The position numbers were made by a program, and so were the translations under genes. This document shows positions 25,784-33,995 of a stretch of 64,000 nt of DNA, piece after piece. This DNA is from an uncultured Lachnospiraceae bacterium (GTDB taxonomy: Bacteria > Bacillota > Clostridia > Lachnospirales > Lachnospiraceae), in the NCBI GenBank assembly GCA_944377405.1, contig CALWES010000007.1, positions 51,754 to 115,753 on the forward strand, read 5' to 3'. The stretch's first letter is position 1, and every line of letters begins with the position of its first letter. The notes beneath the pieces are model-generated. The model was not told the origin of the DNA and did not search any database. It saw only the letters and a program-made list of their open reading frames with translations.

Positions 25784-26275
25784 ATGAAAAAGATTCTGGT
25801 AGCCAGCGATACGCATGGGAACGTGAAGCACCTGAAATGGGTCATCGAACGGAATAAGCCTCTGGATATGTTCATTTTCTGTGGAGACGGAGAGGGACTG
25901 GAACGGGAGGCGGAGGAGCTGCTTGGGAAAAACTGCGTCCTGCACATGGTCCGGGGAAACAACGATTATTTCTCAGACCTGCCGGGGGAGGAGGAATTTC
26001 AGATCGGCCCCTACAGGGCTTTTCTGACCCACGGGCACCGTTACGGAGTGAATGTTTCCAACCGCAGGCTGGCGGAGGAAGCAAGGGACCGGGGATGCGG
26101 CCTTGCCTTTTTCGGACACACCCACAGACCCCAGATGGAAGAGGTAGGAGGTGTGACCTGTATCAATCCGGGCAGCCTGAGTTACCCCAGGCAGTTTGAC
26201 CGCAGGCCCTCCTTTATGCTGATCGAGCAGGAGGACAATGGAAGGCTGCATTTTCATCAGGGCTATGTGGAATGA
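25784..26275 (+). CDS. YfcE/MJ0936-family metallophosphoesterase
   Basis: 163 residues, a second small calcineurin-like phosphodiesterase in this operon: SDTHGN, FCGDGEG, RGNNDY, THGHRYGV, GHTHRP. Shorter than the gene at 23347 and of the MJ0936 branch. RdgB followed by such a phosphoesterase is a common pair in Clostridia. Substrate unknown. Confidence 0.88.
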   Translation: MKKILVASDTHGNVKHLKWVIERNKPLDMFIFCGDGEGLEREAEELLGKNCVLHMVRGNNDYFSDLPGEEEFQIGPYRAFLTHGHRYGVNVSNRRLAEEARDRGCGLAFFGHTHRPQMEEVGGVTCINPGSLSYPRQFDRRPSFMLIEQEDNGRLHFHQGYVE

Positions 26276-26296
26276 TGAAAGGGAGGAAATTTTATC

Positions 26297-27421
26297 ATGA
26301 AGAAATCAGGGATCCTGCTGATGATGGCAGCAGCAGCCATGCTGGCTGTGACTGGCTGCGGAAGCCAGCAGACAGAGACCACCGGGGCAGCAGCTGAGAC
26401 CAGCGCTGCGGAAACGGAAGCAGAGACCACCGAGGCTGAGACAGAGGCGGAGACGGAGACCGCTTCGGCGGCTTCGGAAGAAGGGGAAGAGGAGCACTTC
26501 TATATCGACGATACCCTGCTCAGGGTTGGCTCCCTGAAGGGCCCCACCACCATCGGCCTTGTGAATATGATGGAGGCAGCAGAGGCAGACGAGCTGCCAT
26601 ACCAGGCGGAGTTCACCATGGCCACCACGGGAGACGAGCTGACGGCAAAGATGGTCAGCGGAGACATGGACATCGCCCTTGTGCCGGCGAACCTGGCCTC
26701 CGTCCTTTACAATAAGACAGAGGGACAGATCTCCGTCATCGACATCAACACCCTGGGTGTGCTTTACGGTGTTACCGGAGATGAGAGCATCCAGTCCCTG
26801 GAAGACCTGGAGGGAAAGACCGTATATATGACCGGCCAGGGGACCACACCGGAGTTTGCTTTTAATTACATCCTGGAGCAGAACGGACTTTCCGGCAAGG
26901 TAACGGTGGAGTTCCGGAACGAGGCTACGGAGATCGCAGCCCTTCTGAAGGAGGATCCCACCAGGATCGCCATCCTGCCCCAGCCCTTTGCAACGGTAAC
27001 GATGCAGCAGAACGAGTCAGTCCGGGAATTCCTGGATCTGACGGAGGAGTGGAAGAAGTGTCCGGACAGCGGAGACTCCCAGCTTGTGACCGGCGTTACC
27101 ATCGTAAGAAACGACTTCCTGAAGGAGCATGAGGCCCTGGTGGCAGAGTTCGTTCTGGAGCATCAGGAATCCGCCCTGCAGGCAGTGGAGGATATGGATA
27201 CCACCAGCGAGCTTGTGGCAAAGTACGGCATCATCGAGAAGGCTCCTGTGGCAAAGCTGGCTCTTCCCAAGTGCAATATCGTATGCATCACCGGTGCAGC
27301 GATGAAGGACGCCCTTTCCGGCTACCTGGATGTGCTGTATCAGGCAAATCCCCAGTCCGTAGGAGGAGCGCTTCCGGGGGATGACTTCTATGCCTTCGTG
27401 GAGAACGCAGAGGAGTCATAA
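26297..27421 (+). CDS. ABC transporter substrate-binding lipoprotein (NMT1/SsuA-like)
   Basis: 374 residues. Lipoprotein signal with lipobox AVTGC (Cys21), then a long Glu/Thr/Ala linker (about 25-75), then a type II periplasmic-binding fold: LLRVGSLKGPTTIGLVNMMEA, ATTGDELTAKMVSGDMDIALVPANLASVLYNK, VYMTGQGTTPEFAFNYILEQ. This fold is shared by NMT1/ThiY, SsuA and TauA proteins that bind small organic compounds. Ligand not deducible. A perfect 12-bp terminator lies between it and the permease, which should keep the binding protein in excess. Confidence 0.85.
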   Translation: MKKSGILLMMAAAAMLAVTGCGSQQTETTGAAAETSAAETEAETTEAETEAETETASAASEEGEEEHFYIDDTLLRVGSLKGPTTIGLVNMMEAAEADELPYQAEFTMATTGDELTAKMVSGDMDIALVPANLASVLYNKTEGQISVIDINTLGVLYGVTGDESIQSLEDLEGKTVYMTGQGTTPEFAFNYILEQNGLSGKVTVEFRNEATEIAALLKEDPTRIAILPQPFATVTMQQNESVREFLDLTEEWKKCPDSGDSQLVTGVTIVRNDFLKEHEALVAEFVLEHQESALQAVEDMDTTSELVAKYGIIEKAPVAKLALPKCNIVCITGAAMKDALSGYLDVLYQANPQSVGGALPGDDFYAFVENAEES

Positions 27422-27463
27422 GCTTTTCTGACCGGGACAAAAGTTTCAAAAAAACAGCAAGAG

Positions 27464-27507
27464 GCCCTGTCTGCGGCAGAAGATCCTGAACGCAGACAGG
27501 GCTTTTT
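27464..27507 (+). terminator. Strong intrinsic terminator inside the ABC operon
   Basis: GCCCTGTCTGCG / CGCAGACAGGGC, 12 perfect base pairs, then TTTTT. It sits 26 bp before the permease gene and would give partial termination after the binding-protein gene. Confidence 0.85.
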
Positions 27508-27532
27508 ATCAAAGAGAAAGGAATGGGCAGGA

Positions 27533-28294
27533 ATGGACAGGAAAAAAGGGGAAGCCGCAGTGATCATTTTGTTCTGGCTGGGGGCATGGCAGATCCTTTC
27601 GGCAGTTGTGGACAACGATATCCTTCTGGTTGGACCAGTGGAGATGTTTCGCACCCTGCTGGCACTGACGGTCCAGGGAGAGTTCTGGATCTCCATTGCC
27701 AACACCCTGCTGAAGATCGGAGCAGGCTTTCTGCTGGCTGCGATCACAGGCTTCCTGGCGGGGGCGCTGGCCTATGGGAACCGCTTTTTCGAGGCCTTTC
27801 TGGCTCCGCTGATCTCCCTGATGAAATCCATTCCCGTGGCATCCTTTGTGGTACTGGCCCTGATCTGGCTGGGAGGCTCTGCAAACCTGAGCGTCTTCGT
27901 GTCCTTCGTGGTGGTGTTCCCCATGGTCTATCTGAGCTCCTTAAGCGGCCTTCGGTCCACGGAGGGAAAGCTCCTGGAGATGGCCCGGGTATTCCGTGTC
28001 CGTCCCATGAAGAAAGTCCGGTATATCTATTTTCCGGCGGTGTATCCCTATCTGATGAACTGCTTCCGGACGGCCCTGGGGATGGCCTGGAAATCCGGCG
28101 TGGCGGCAGAGCTCATCGGGCAGCCCAGACATACGGTGGGAGGAAACCTGTATCAGGCGAAGATCTTCCTGGATACCCCCGGGGTATTTGCCTGGACCTT
28201 TACGGTGATCCTTGTGAGCTTTTGCTTTGAAAAACTGATGCTGTGGCTGCTTGGCAGCTTTTGGAGGGAAAAAAATGCTATCGGTGGAGATTAA
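27533..28294 (+). CDS. ABC transporter permease (SsuC/TauC/ThiX-like)
   Basis: 253 residues with six predicted membrane helices. The cytoplasmic EAA-type loop is around LLEMARVFRVRPMKKVRYIYFPAVYPY, the site that contacts the ATPase. It belongs with the binding protein upstream and the ATPase downstream, with which it overlaps by 20 bp. Confidence 0.9.
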   Translation: MDRKKGEAAVIILFWLGAWQILSAVVDNDILLVGPVEMFRTLLALTVQGEFWISIANTLLKIGAGFLLAAITGFLAGALAYGNRFFEAFLAPLISLMKSIPVASFVVLALIWLGGSANLSVFVSFVVVFPMVYLSSLSGLRSTEGKLLEMARVFRVRPMKKVRYIYFPAVYPYLMNCFRTALGMAWKSGVAAELIGQPRHTVGGNLYQAKIFLDTPGVFAWTFTVILVSFCFEKLMLWLLGSFWREKNAIGGD

Positions 28295-28928
28295 GGACCT
28301 CAGCAAGTCCTACGGTAAGACCCGGGTTCTGGAGCGGGTGGACCTGAAGCTTCAGGAACCGGAGTGCTATGCCCTGACGGGAAAAAGCGGCGGGGGGAAG
28401 ACCACACTGCTTCGGCTTCTTCTGGGACTGGAGCTTCCCGATTCGGGGGAGGTGATCTGGAAAAGAGAAGGCCTTGCCGTAAGGCCCAGGCTTTCTGCAG
28501 TCTTTCAGGAGGACCGCCTCTGTGAAGGGGCTGACGCCCTGGAAAATGTCCTGCTGGTCATGCCAAGAGGCCAGGGAGATCCGAAGGAGGTGGAAGCCGA
28601 GCTTCGCAGGCTCCTTCCGGGGGATGCCCTGGGGAAGCCTGTGGCAAAGCTTTCCGGAGGACAGAGACGGAGGGTGGCGATCCTGCGGGCTATGTGCGCC
28701 CCGGGGGCGGAGGCCTTCCTTTTGGACGAGCCCTTTACGGGACTGGACGAGACCACAAGGCTCCAGGTCATCGAATATGTAAAGGAAAAAAGAAAAGACC
28801 GGCTTCTGCTCATTGCGACCCATGGGGCGGAGGACATCGGGGCCCTGGGGATCCCGGAGAGAAATATCCTGGGACTTGCGGAAGGGACCTTCGCCGGCAC
28901 TTCCTTTGGAAAGGGGAAAAACTGTTGA
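28275..28928 (+). CDS. ABC transporter ATP-binding protein
   Basis: 217 residues. Walker A GKSGGGKTT, signature KLSGGQRRRVAILRAM, Walker B AFLLDEPFTGLDE and the switch His in IATHGAED. Start at 28275, behind GGAGGG, rather than the in-frame ATG at 28251. Shorter than SsuB/TauB by 20-30 residues at the C terminus. Energises the importer encoded by the two preceding genes. Confidence 0.92.
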   Translation: MLSVEIKDLSKSYGKTRVLERVDLKLQEPECYALTGKSGGGKTTLLRLLLGLELPDSGEVIWKREGLAVRPRLSAVFQEDRLCEGADALENVLLVMPRGQGDPKEVEAELRRLLPGDALGKPVAKLSGGQRRRVAILRAMCAPGAEAFLLDEPFTGLDETTRLQVIEYVKEKRKDRLLLIATHGAEDIGALGIPERNILGLAEGTFAGTSFGKGKNC

Positions 28929-28953
28929 CTTTCGTGAATTAAAATGTTAAAGT
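28925..28953 (+). promoter_or_regulatory. Promoter of the YerC-like regulator gene
   Basis: TTGACT (28925-28930), 17-bp spacer, TAAAGT (28948-28953). The -35 overlaps the stop of the ABC ATPase gene. Confidence 0.65.
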
Positions 28954-28970
28954 AAACTTTATCAGTTTAC
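28952..28970. promoter_or_regulatory. Candidate operator: GTAAACT-N5-AGTTTAC
   Basis: A perfect 7-bp inverted repeat with a 5-bp centre, starting in the -10 element and covering the expected start of transcription for the TrpR-like regulator. Position suggests autoregulation; no T-run, so it is not a terminator. Confidence 0.45.
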
Positions 28971-28996
28971 ATTGCGAAAACAGGAAAGGAACGAGA

Positions 28997-29296
28997 ATGA
29001 ACCCGAAGATTCACACAGAGGAAGTTGATCATCTTTTTGATGCGATCCTTACCCTGAAGGACAGGGAAGAGTGCTACAAATTCTTTGAGGACGTGTGTAC
29101 CATCAAGGAGCTTCTGGCAATGGCCCAGCGCTATGAGGTGGCTCTGATGCTGGAGAAGAAGATGACCTATCTGGATATTGCGGATAAGACAGGCGCTTCC
29201 ACCGCCACCATCAGCCGTGTGAACCGTTCTCTGACCTATGGAGAGGACGGCTACGCCATGGTATTTGAACGCCTGGGAGAAATGGAAAAGAAATAA
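28997..29296 (+). CDS. yerC: YerC/YecD-family TrpR-like DNA-binding protein
   Basis: 99 residues, all helical, related to the Trp repressor: LAMAQRYEVALMLEKKMTYLDIADKTGASTATISRVNRSL contains a helix-turn-helix (about residues 58-80). The family's ligand and targets are not well established. It has its own promoter with an inverted repeat at the start site and lies 68 bp after the ABC operon; whether it regulates that operon is open. Confidence 0.9.
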   Translation: MNPKIHTEEVDHLFDAILTLKDREECYKFFEDVCTIKELLAMAQRYEVALMLEKKMTYLDIADKTGASTATISRVNRSLTYGEDGYAMVFERLGEMEKK

Positions 29297-29352
29297 GCGG
29301 GACCTGACCGGGTCCGGCACAGGAGACCGGAAAGATCCTTCGGAAAAAACAG

Positions 29353-29404
29353 GGAGGCCTGCCGACTCAGTGATGAAAGCATCATTGAGGGGCAGCCTCC
29401 TTTT
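29353..29404. terminator. Bidirectional terminator between yerC and the S24 repressor
   Basis: GGAGGC...TGCC / GGCA-GCCTCC outer stem and TGATG/CATCA inner stem, with TTTT on the right and a run of A on the left that reads as T on the minus strand. Serves two converging genes. Confidence 0.75.
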
Positions 29405-29418
29405 GCGTGTACAGATCC

Positions 29419-30189
29419 TTACAGAGGGACCTTCCCAAGGACCCTGCCCAGTACGGAGATGTCCCCGCTGTCCGGGCGGATGTCCGGATAATCGCCGTTT
29501 AAGGAGATGAGCCTGTCGGCTCCGGCCTTCTTGACGTACAGGCTTCCGTCCTTGGAGAAGATGCCGATGTCTCCCGGCTGCAGCTCGTTCACCCTTGCCA
29601 CATACAGCCGGTCCCCATCCTGGAACAGGGGCTCCATGCTGGCGCCGCTGACGCCGATGATGAAGTCCGCTCCCTTCCGGAAGGGGGCTTCCACCGTCTC
29701 CTCCGGCATATCCCCGGAATAGACGCCGGTACCGGCGCTGGCTGCGTACTGCAGGAAGGGATAAAGATACATGACGCTGGAGGAAAGGACCTCCTGCTCC
29801 CGCTCCCGGGAGGGAAGGGAGAGCACAGAGGCATTGCCTGCATCCTGAAGGGAAGCAGAATTGGCAGCGGGAGCAGAAAGCTCCCGGAGGATCAGATAAT
29901 CGATGGTCTCCCGGGCATAGTCCGACAGCCTCCGGTAATTCTCCAGGAGGCTGCGCTCGGCAGGAGACAGGGCAGGCCGGTCACAGCAGCCGGGAACGTC
30001 CTGATAGAGGAAGTTGGCGTCCACTGAAAGTACCTCAAAGAGGCGGTAAAGAACCGCCTCCTTGGGATGGCTGACGCCGCTTTCATAGTTGGCCACAGCT
30101 CCCTTGGTCACCCCAAGAAGGGCGGCCAGCTCCTCCTGTGTATAGCTGCGGGCCAGTCTTGCTTCTCTGATCCTCTTTCCGATCCCCAT
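29419..30189 (-). CDS. HTH/S24 peptidase-type repressor (LexA/CI-like)
   Basis: 256 residues. N-terminal Xre helix-turn-helix (residues 5-60, YTQEELAALLGVTKGAVANYESG), linker, then a LexA-like self-cleaving domain: candidate cleavage site Ala152-Gly153, catalytic Ser184 in SGASMEP and Lys220 in LYVKK. Such proteins are inactivated by RecA-stimulated autocleavage, as in phage CI or HdiR. It is divergent from a small membrane-protein gene; the intergenic region holds three AAGTTCA repeats overlapping both promoters. No phage genes are near, so it is more likely a stand-alone stress regulator. Confidence 0.9.
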   Translation of the reverse strand: MGIGKRIREARLARSYTQEELAALLGVTKGAVANYESGVSHPKEAVLYRLFEVLSVDANFLYQDVPGCCDRPALSPAERSLLENYRRLSDYARETIDYLILRELSAPAANSASLQDAGNASVLSLPSREREQEVLSSSVMYLYPFLQYAASAGTGVYSGDMPEETVEAPFRKGADFIIGVSGASMEPLFQDGDRLYVARVNELQPGDIGIFSKDGSLYVKKAGADRLISLNGDYPDIRPDSGDISVLGRVLGKVPL

Positions 30190-30256
30190 GTCCTTCTCCC
30201 GGTCCTTCCTTTCCGGGAAGGCCCTTTTCCTTTATTTATATAATATAACTAAGGAA

Positions 30257-30285
30257 ATCATACTATTATTTTCCTGAACTGTCAA
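30257..30285 (-). promoter_or_regulatory. Promoter of the S24 repressor gene
   Basis: Minus strand TTGACA (30285-30280), 17-bp spacer, TATGAT (30262-30257). A GTTCAG half-site lies in the spacer directly beside the -35, consistent with autorepression. Confidence 0.7.
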
Positions 30286-30291
30286 CTGAAA

Positions 30292-30359
30292 AAGTTCAGA
30301 AAATTTGAGAAAAATACTTGAAAGTTCAAGAAAAATATATTAGAATGCAGGAAAGTTCA
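30292..30359. promoter_or_regulatory. Three AAGTTCA direct repeats, candidate repressor operators
   Basis: AAGTTCA at 30292-30298, 30322-30328 and 30353-30359, spaced 30 and 31 bp, that is three helical turns. The middle copy is part of an inverted CTTGAA-N2-TTCAAG and overlaps the -35 of the + strand gene; the first faces CTGAAC at 30274. Likely binding sites of the divergent S24 repressor. Confidence 0.6.
30318..30346 (+). promoter_or_regulatory. Promoter of the small membrane-protein gene
   Basis: TTGAAA (30318-30323), 17-bp spacer, TAGAAT (30341-30346). The -35 is part of the middle operator. Confidence 0.6.
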
Positions 30360-30398
30360 AAAAGACAGCAACAAGTGACATGGGAGGAACAAATCATT

Positions 30399-30701
30399 AT
30401 GAGGATCGAATTCAAAGTATATACAACCAGGAGACAGAAGGCATTCATCCACGGACTGAAGCGGGCACTTTTCGCCATTCTGGGAGCTCTGCTTCCCTTT
30501 GGGGAGGTGGCAGGCGCCATCTTACTGATCTTATCCATGTGCTGCATGGACTCCGATAACTTTATGCCTGTATTCCGGGGCTATTGCTGGGCAGGCCTGC
30601 TTCTTGTGGGCTGCTTACTGATGAAGCACATGATCGAAGCAGACCGGGCCCGGGAGCTGCAGGAGCGCCGCAGGTTTCAGCTGCGCCGCAGGACAGCCTG
30701 A
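30399..30701 (+). CDS. Small membrane protein, probable target of the S24 repressor
   Basis: 100 residues from ATG 30399; GGGAGG lies 11 nt upstream. The frame is open back to a TTG at 30318, but that falls in the -35 element. A basic N terminus is followed by two membrane helices (about 25-48 and 60-80) and an Arg-rich cytoplasmic tail (RARELQERRRFQLRRRTA). No family recognised. The operators over its promoter suggest induction when the repressor is cleaved. Confidence 0.6.
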   Translation: MRIEFKVYTTRRQKAFIHGLKRALFAILGALLPFGEVAGAILLILSMCCMDSDNFMPVFRGYCWAGLLLVGCLLMKHMIEADRARELQERRRFQLRRRTA

Positions 30702-30850
30702 GGCTGTCCCGGTACAGGGCGTGAAGGAGCAGAGCCTGCTTCCGGCTGCTTTGTATTATGGAGGGATCTATGCTATACTGATATATGATCTGGAGGGCCG
30801 GGGATTTCCCGGCCTTTCCGGTATGAACTTAGAAGAGAAAGGAAAAACAC

Positions 30851-32215
30851 ATGCTTACAGAGATCCTTTTAGGTATCCTGATCCTGCTGGCAGTCTGCAT
30901 CCTGATCCTGCTGGCAAGGATCCTTTTTTCCGGAGACAGGGATAACAGTCTCCGGGAGCTCCTTGCGGATACGGGAGACGACATCACGGACGCAGTGGGG
31001 GACCGGATCGGAGACATCCAGGACGACATCGGAAAGCGCCTTCATCAGGACGCGGAGGAAAACAGGAATAACCGGATCGAGGTATCCAATATGATCCGCC
31101 GGGGGGAGGAGGCCCAGAGGGAAGCCCTGGAACGGGCGGCCAGAAGCCAGCAGGAGGCACTGGAGCATTTTTCGGAGCGGCAGCAGCAGTCCCTGTCGGA
31201 GCAGCGGGAGAAGCTGGAGGGCCTTCTGAAGGAATCCCTGAAGGAACTTCAGGAGACGAACCGTCAGAAGCTGGATGACATCCAGACGGAGATCAACAAG
31301 AAGCTGGACAGCTCCCTGAACGAGAGGCTGGACGAGTCCTTCCGGAACGTGGGGGAACAGCTGTCCCAGCTGTACAAATCCCTGGGCGAGCTTGGAAAAC
31401 TGGAGACGGGGGTAAACTCCCTGAACCGGACCCTGTCCAACGTGAAGACCAGGGGGATCCTGGGGGAGGCCCAGCTTGGGAACATCCTGGCGGACATCCT
31501 TTCCAGCAGCCTCTACGACCGGAACGTGGTTACGAAGAAGGGCAGCAGTGATCCGGTGGAGTTTGCCATAAAGATCCCGGACAAGGAGATCCAGGGAAGC
31601 TTCATGTACCTTCCCATCGACTCTAAGTTCCCCACCAGCATCTATGACAGGATCTGCGACGCCTCCGAGGCAGGGGATGCGGAGGGGCTTCAGAAGGCCC
31701 AGAAGGAGCTGGAGCAGCGCATCAGGACAGAGGCGAAGAGCATCTTTGAAAAATATGTGGATCCGCCCCAGACCACGGACTTTGCCCTGATGTTCCTGCC
31801 GACGGAATCCCTCTATGCAGAGGTCCTGCGGATCCCGGGCCTTACGGAGGAATGCCAGAGAAAGTACCATATCGTGATCACGGGCCCCACCACGGTGGCA
31901 GCCCTTCTGAACAGCTTAAGCATCGGCTTTCGTTACATGGCGGTCAACCGGGATTCCCAGAATATCCTGAAGCTCCTTTCCGCCATCAAGACCCAGTACG
32001 GCACCTTAAGGGATCTGATCGATACGGCAGGAAAGCGGCTCGATCTGGCCAGAAAGGCCACCAGCGACCTGAGGCACCGGACGGAGATCATCAACCGGAA
32101 GCTTTCCTCCGTGGAGGAGATCGACGCCTCCGAGGCCAGGGATCTTCTTGGGATCCCGGTCCGGGAGCCGGAGGAGAGCTCTGATCCGGGAGAAGACACG
32201 GAGGAAAAAGAGTAA
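30851..32215 (+). CDS. rmuC: DNA recombination protein RmuC homologue
   Basis: 454 residues. N-terminal membrane anchor (about 3-22), a long coiled coil rich in Glu/Gln/Arg (about 60-175), then the RmuC nuclease-like core: LSNVKTRGILGEAQLGNIL, SDPVEFAIKIPD, YLPIDSKFPTSIYDRI, DFALMFLPTESLYAEVL, GPTTVAALLNSLSIGFRYMA. RmuC limits DNA inversions at repeats in E. coli; mechanism unclear. Preceded by AGAGAAAGG. A small GGCCGGG/CCCGGCC hairpin lies in the 149-bp gap upstream (30796-30814). Confidence 0.93.
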   Translation: MLTEILLGILILLAVCILILLARILFSGDRDNSLRELLADTGDDITDAVGDRIGDIQDDIGKRLHQDAEENRNNRIEVSNMIRRGEEAQREALERAARSQQEALEHFSERQQQSLSEQREKLEGLLKESLKELQETNRQKLDDIQTEINKKLDSSLNERLDESFRNVGEQLSQLYKSLGELGKLETGVNSLNRTLSNVKTRGILGEAQLGNILADILSSSLYDRNVVTKKGSSDPVEFAIKIPDKEIQGSFMYLPIDSKFPTSIYDRICDASEAGDAEGLQKAQKELEQRIRTEAKSIFEKYVDPPQTTDFALMFLPTESLYAEVLRIPGLTEECQRKYHIVITGPTTVAALLNSLSIGFRYMAVNRDSQNILKLLSAIKTQYGTLRDLIDTAGKRLDLARKATSDLRHRTEIINRKLSSVEEIDASEARDLLGIPVREPEESSDPGEDTEEKE

Positions 32216-32217
32216 AT

Positions 32218-32246
32218 TAGACAATTCCGGAAAAATATGTTATATT
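32218..32246 (+). promoter_or_regulatory. Promoter of the polysaccharide deacetylase-like gene
   Basis: TAGACA (32218-32223), 17-bp spacer ending in TGT, TATATT (32241-32246); the TG gives an extended -10. Confidence 0.6.
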
Positions 32247-32298
32247 CAAAATAACTATGCACTTTTGTGCAAAAAGAGTTTTTAAGAGGAATTGTTTT

Positions 32299-33975
32299 AT
32301 GACCATGTCATCCGAAGAAAGACGCAGAAGGGTGCACCGGGCAGTCAATGCCCAGAAGCGGGGCATCCGTTATTCCGATGCTTACCGGAACAACAGCTAC
32401 GACGATACGGGAGCACAGGGAAGAGGGGAGACTGGCTATTCCCCGGATGATTACAATACCGCCAGCTATCGGAGGCCTGCAGGCTCCTCCATCCAGCGGA
32501 GCAGAAGCACAGGCTCCGGCAGGAACAGCAGCCGGCGCAGACAGACGAACCGTCGCGGACGGCGCAGGGGGCCCAATATCCTCCAGATCCTGCTTCTGAT
32601 CCTTCTTGTGGCCGCAGTGGTTGTGGCAGCCGTATTTGCGGTAAAGGGGCTCAGGGGACTCCTTCAGGGGAACCCGGATCAGGAGACGGAGACAAGCACA
32701 GCCCAGTCAGAGAGCGAGACCCAGGAGACGGAGACCATGGTCTCCCCGGCGGAGCAGATCCTGACGGAGGCGGCACGGCTTGCAGCCATGTATGACTATG
32801 ACGGAGCCATTGAACTCATCAATTCGGATCCGGCAGTAGCAGCCCTTCCGGAGGCAGCCTCCGCAGTGGCGGAATACGAGCAGATCAAGACGACCCTGGT
32901 GCGGCAGGATATTTCCGGCATCACCCATGTGTTCTACCACATCCTGGTAGTGGACCCGGAAAACGCCTTTGACGAGAGCCGCTGGGGCACCCAGGCCGGC
33001 GGATATAACGGCCTTATGACCACCATCCCCGAGTTCGAGAAGATGCTGGAGGAGTTCTACAACGACGGCTATGTCCTTGTGAGACTGCACGATATGGCCT
33101 CCATGGAGACCCAGGCAGACGGCACGGAGAAGATGGTGCCGGGAGACATCATGCTGCCTCCGGGCAAGAAGGCCATGGTCATGTCCCAGGATGACGTCTG
33201 CTATTATGAGTACATGGAAGGGGCCGGTTTTGCAGAGCGGATGATCGTAGGAGAGGACGGACGGCCCACCTGCGTATATGTGGACGAAAACGGAACGGAG
33301 CATGTGGGAGAGTATGATTTGGTACCCATCCTGGACCGTTTCATAGACGAGCATCCGGATTTTTCCTATAAGGGAGCAAAGGCTTGCCTGGCCTTTACGG
33401 GATACAACGGCATCCTGGGATACCGGACGGACGAGACCTATGATCCCTCCTCCGATATGTACGATCCGGAAAAAACTGCCAACCCCAATATTGAAGCTGA
33501 CCGGGCTGCAGCCCGGGAGGTGGTGGAGGCCCTGCGGGCAGACGGCTATGAGCTGGCTTCCCATAGCTGGGGCCACAGGGATATGGGAGCCATCACCCTG
33601 GAGCATATGAAGAAGGATACGGACCGCTGGGACAGAAACGTCAATCAGGAGCTTCTGGGCGGTACCTGTGATATCCTGATCTACCCCAGGGGTGCAGACG
33701 TGGGAGACTGGAGAGCTTCCTCCTATTCCCATTCCGACAACGCAAAGTTCGACTATCTCTGGGACAAGGGATTCCGCTACTTCTGTAATGTGGACGGCTC
33801 TACTTCGGCCTGGGTACAGGTGGGAGACGACTTCCTGAGACAGGGAAGAAGGCCGCTGGACGGTTACAATATGTGGAGAGAGATCTCCGAGGGCCGGGGC
33901 AAGATGTCGGATCTTTTCGACGACGTATCCGCTATATTCGATACCAGACGCCCTACCCCGGTACCGGCTTATTGA
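32299..33975 (+). CDS. Membrane-anchored polysaccharide deacetylase-like protein
   Basis: 558 residues from ATG 32299 (AAGAGG upstream). A long Arg/Ser/Tyr-rich cytoplasmic segment (1-82), one membrane anchor (about 84-108), a Glu/Thr linker, then a NodB-homology region: the TFDDG motif position reads MSQDDVCYYEYM, and the metal-binding H-x3-H motif is intact as ASHSWGHRD; YPRGADVGDW and the late barrel strands follow. Likely acts on cell-wall or surface glycan outside the membrane. The long basic cytoplasmic tail is unusual and may bind a partner or polyanion. Confidence 0.85.
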   Translation: MTMSSEERRRRVHRAVNAQKRGIRYSDAYRNNSYDDTGAQGRGETGYSPDDYNTASYRRPAGSSIQRSRSTGSGRNSSRRRQTNRRGRRRGPNILQILLLILLVAAVVVAAVFAVKGLRGLLQGNPDQETETSTAQSESETQETETMVSPAEQILTEAARLAAMYDYDGAIELINSDPAVAALPEAASAVAEYEQIKTTLVRQDISGITHVFYHILVVDPENAFDESRWGTQAGGYNGLMTTIPEFEKMLEEFYNDGYVLVRLHDMASMETQADGTEKMVPGDIMLPPGKKAMVMSQDDVCYYEYMEGAGFAERMIVGEDGRPTCVYVDENGTEHVGEYDLVPILDRFIDEHPDFSYKGAKACLAFTGYNGILGYRTDETYDPSSDMYDPEKTANPNIEADRAAAREVVEALRADGYELASHSWGHRDMGAITLEHMKKDTDRWDRNVNQELLGGTCDILIYPRGADVGDWRASSYSHSDNAKFDYLWDKGFRYFCNVDGSTSAWVQVGDDFLRQGRRPLDGYNMWREISEGRGKMSDLFDDVSAIFDTRRPTPVPAY

Positions 33976-33995
33976 TAAAGGAATAACAGGATAAG

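Noticed and set aside
26360..26480. Repeats in the binding-protein gene (GAGAC/GAGAT-rich)
   Set aside because: Low-complexity Glu/Thr/Ala linker after the lipobox, common in such lipoproteins; not a regulatory repeat or CRISPR.
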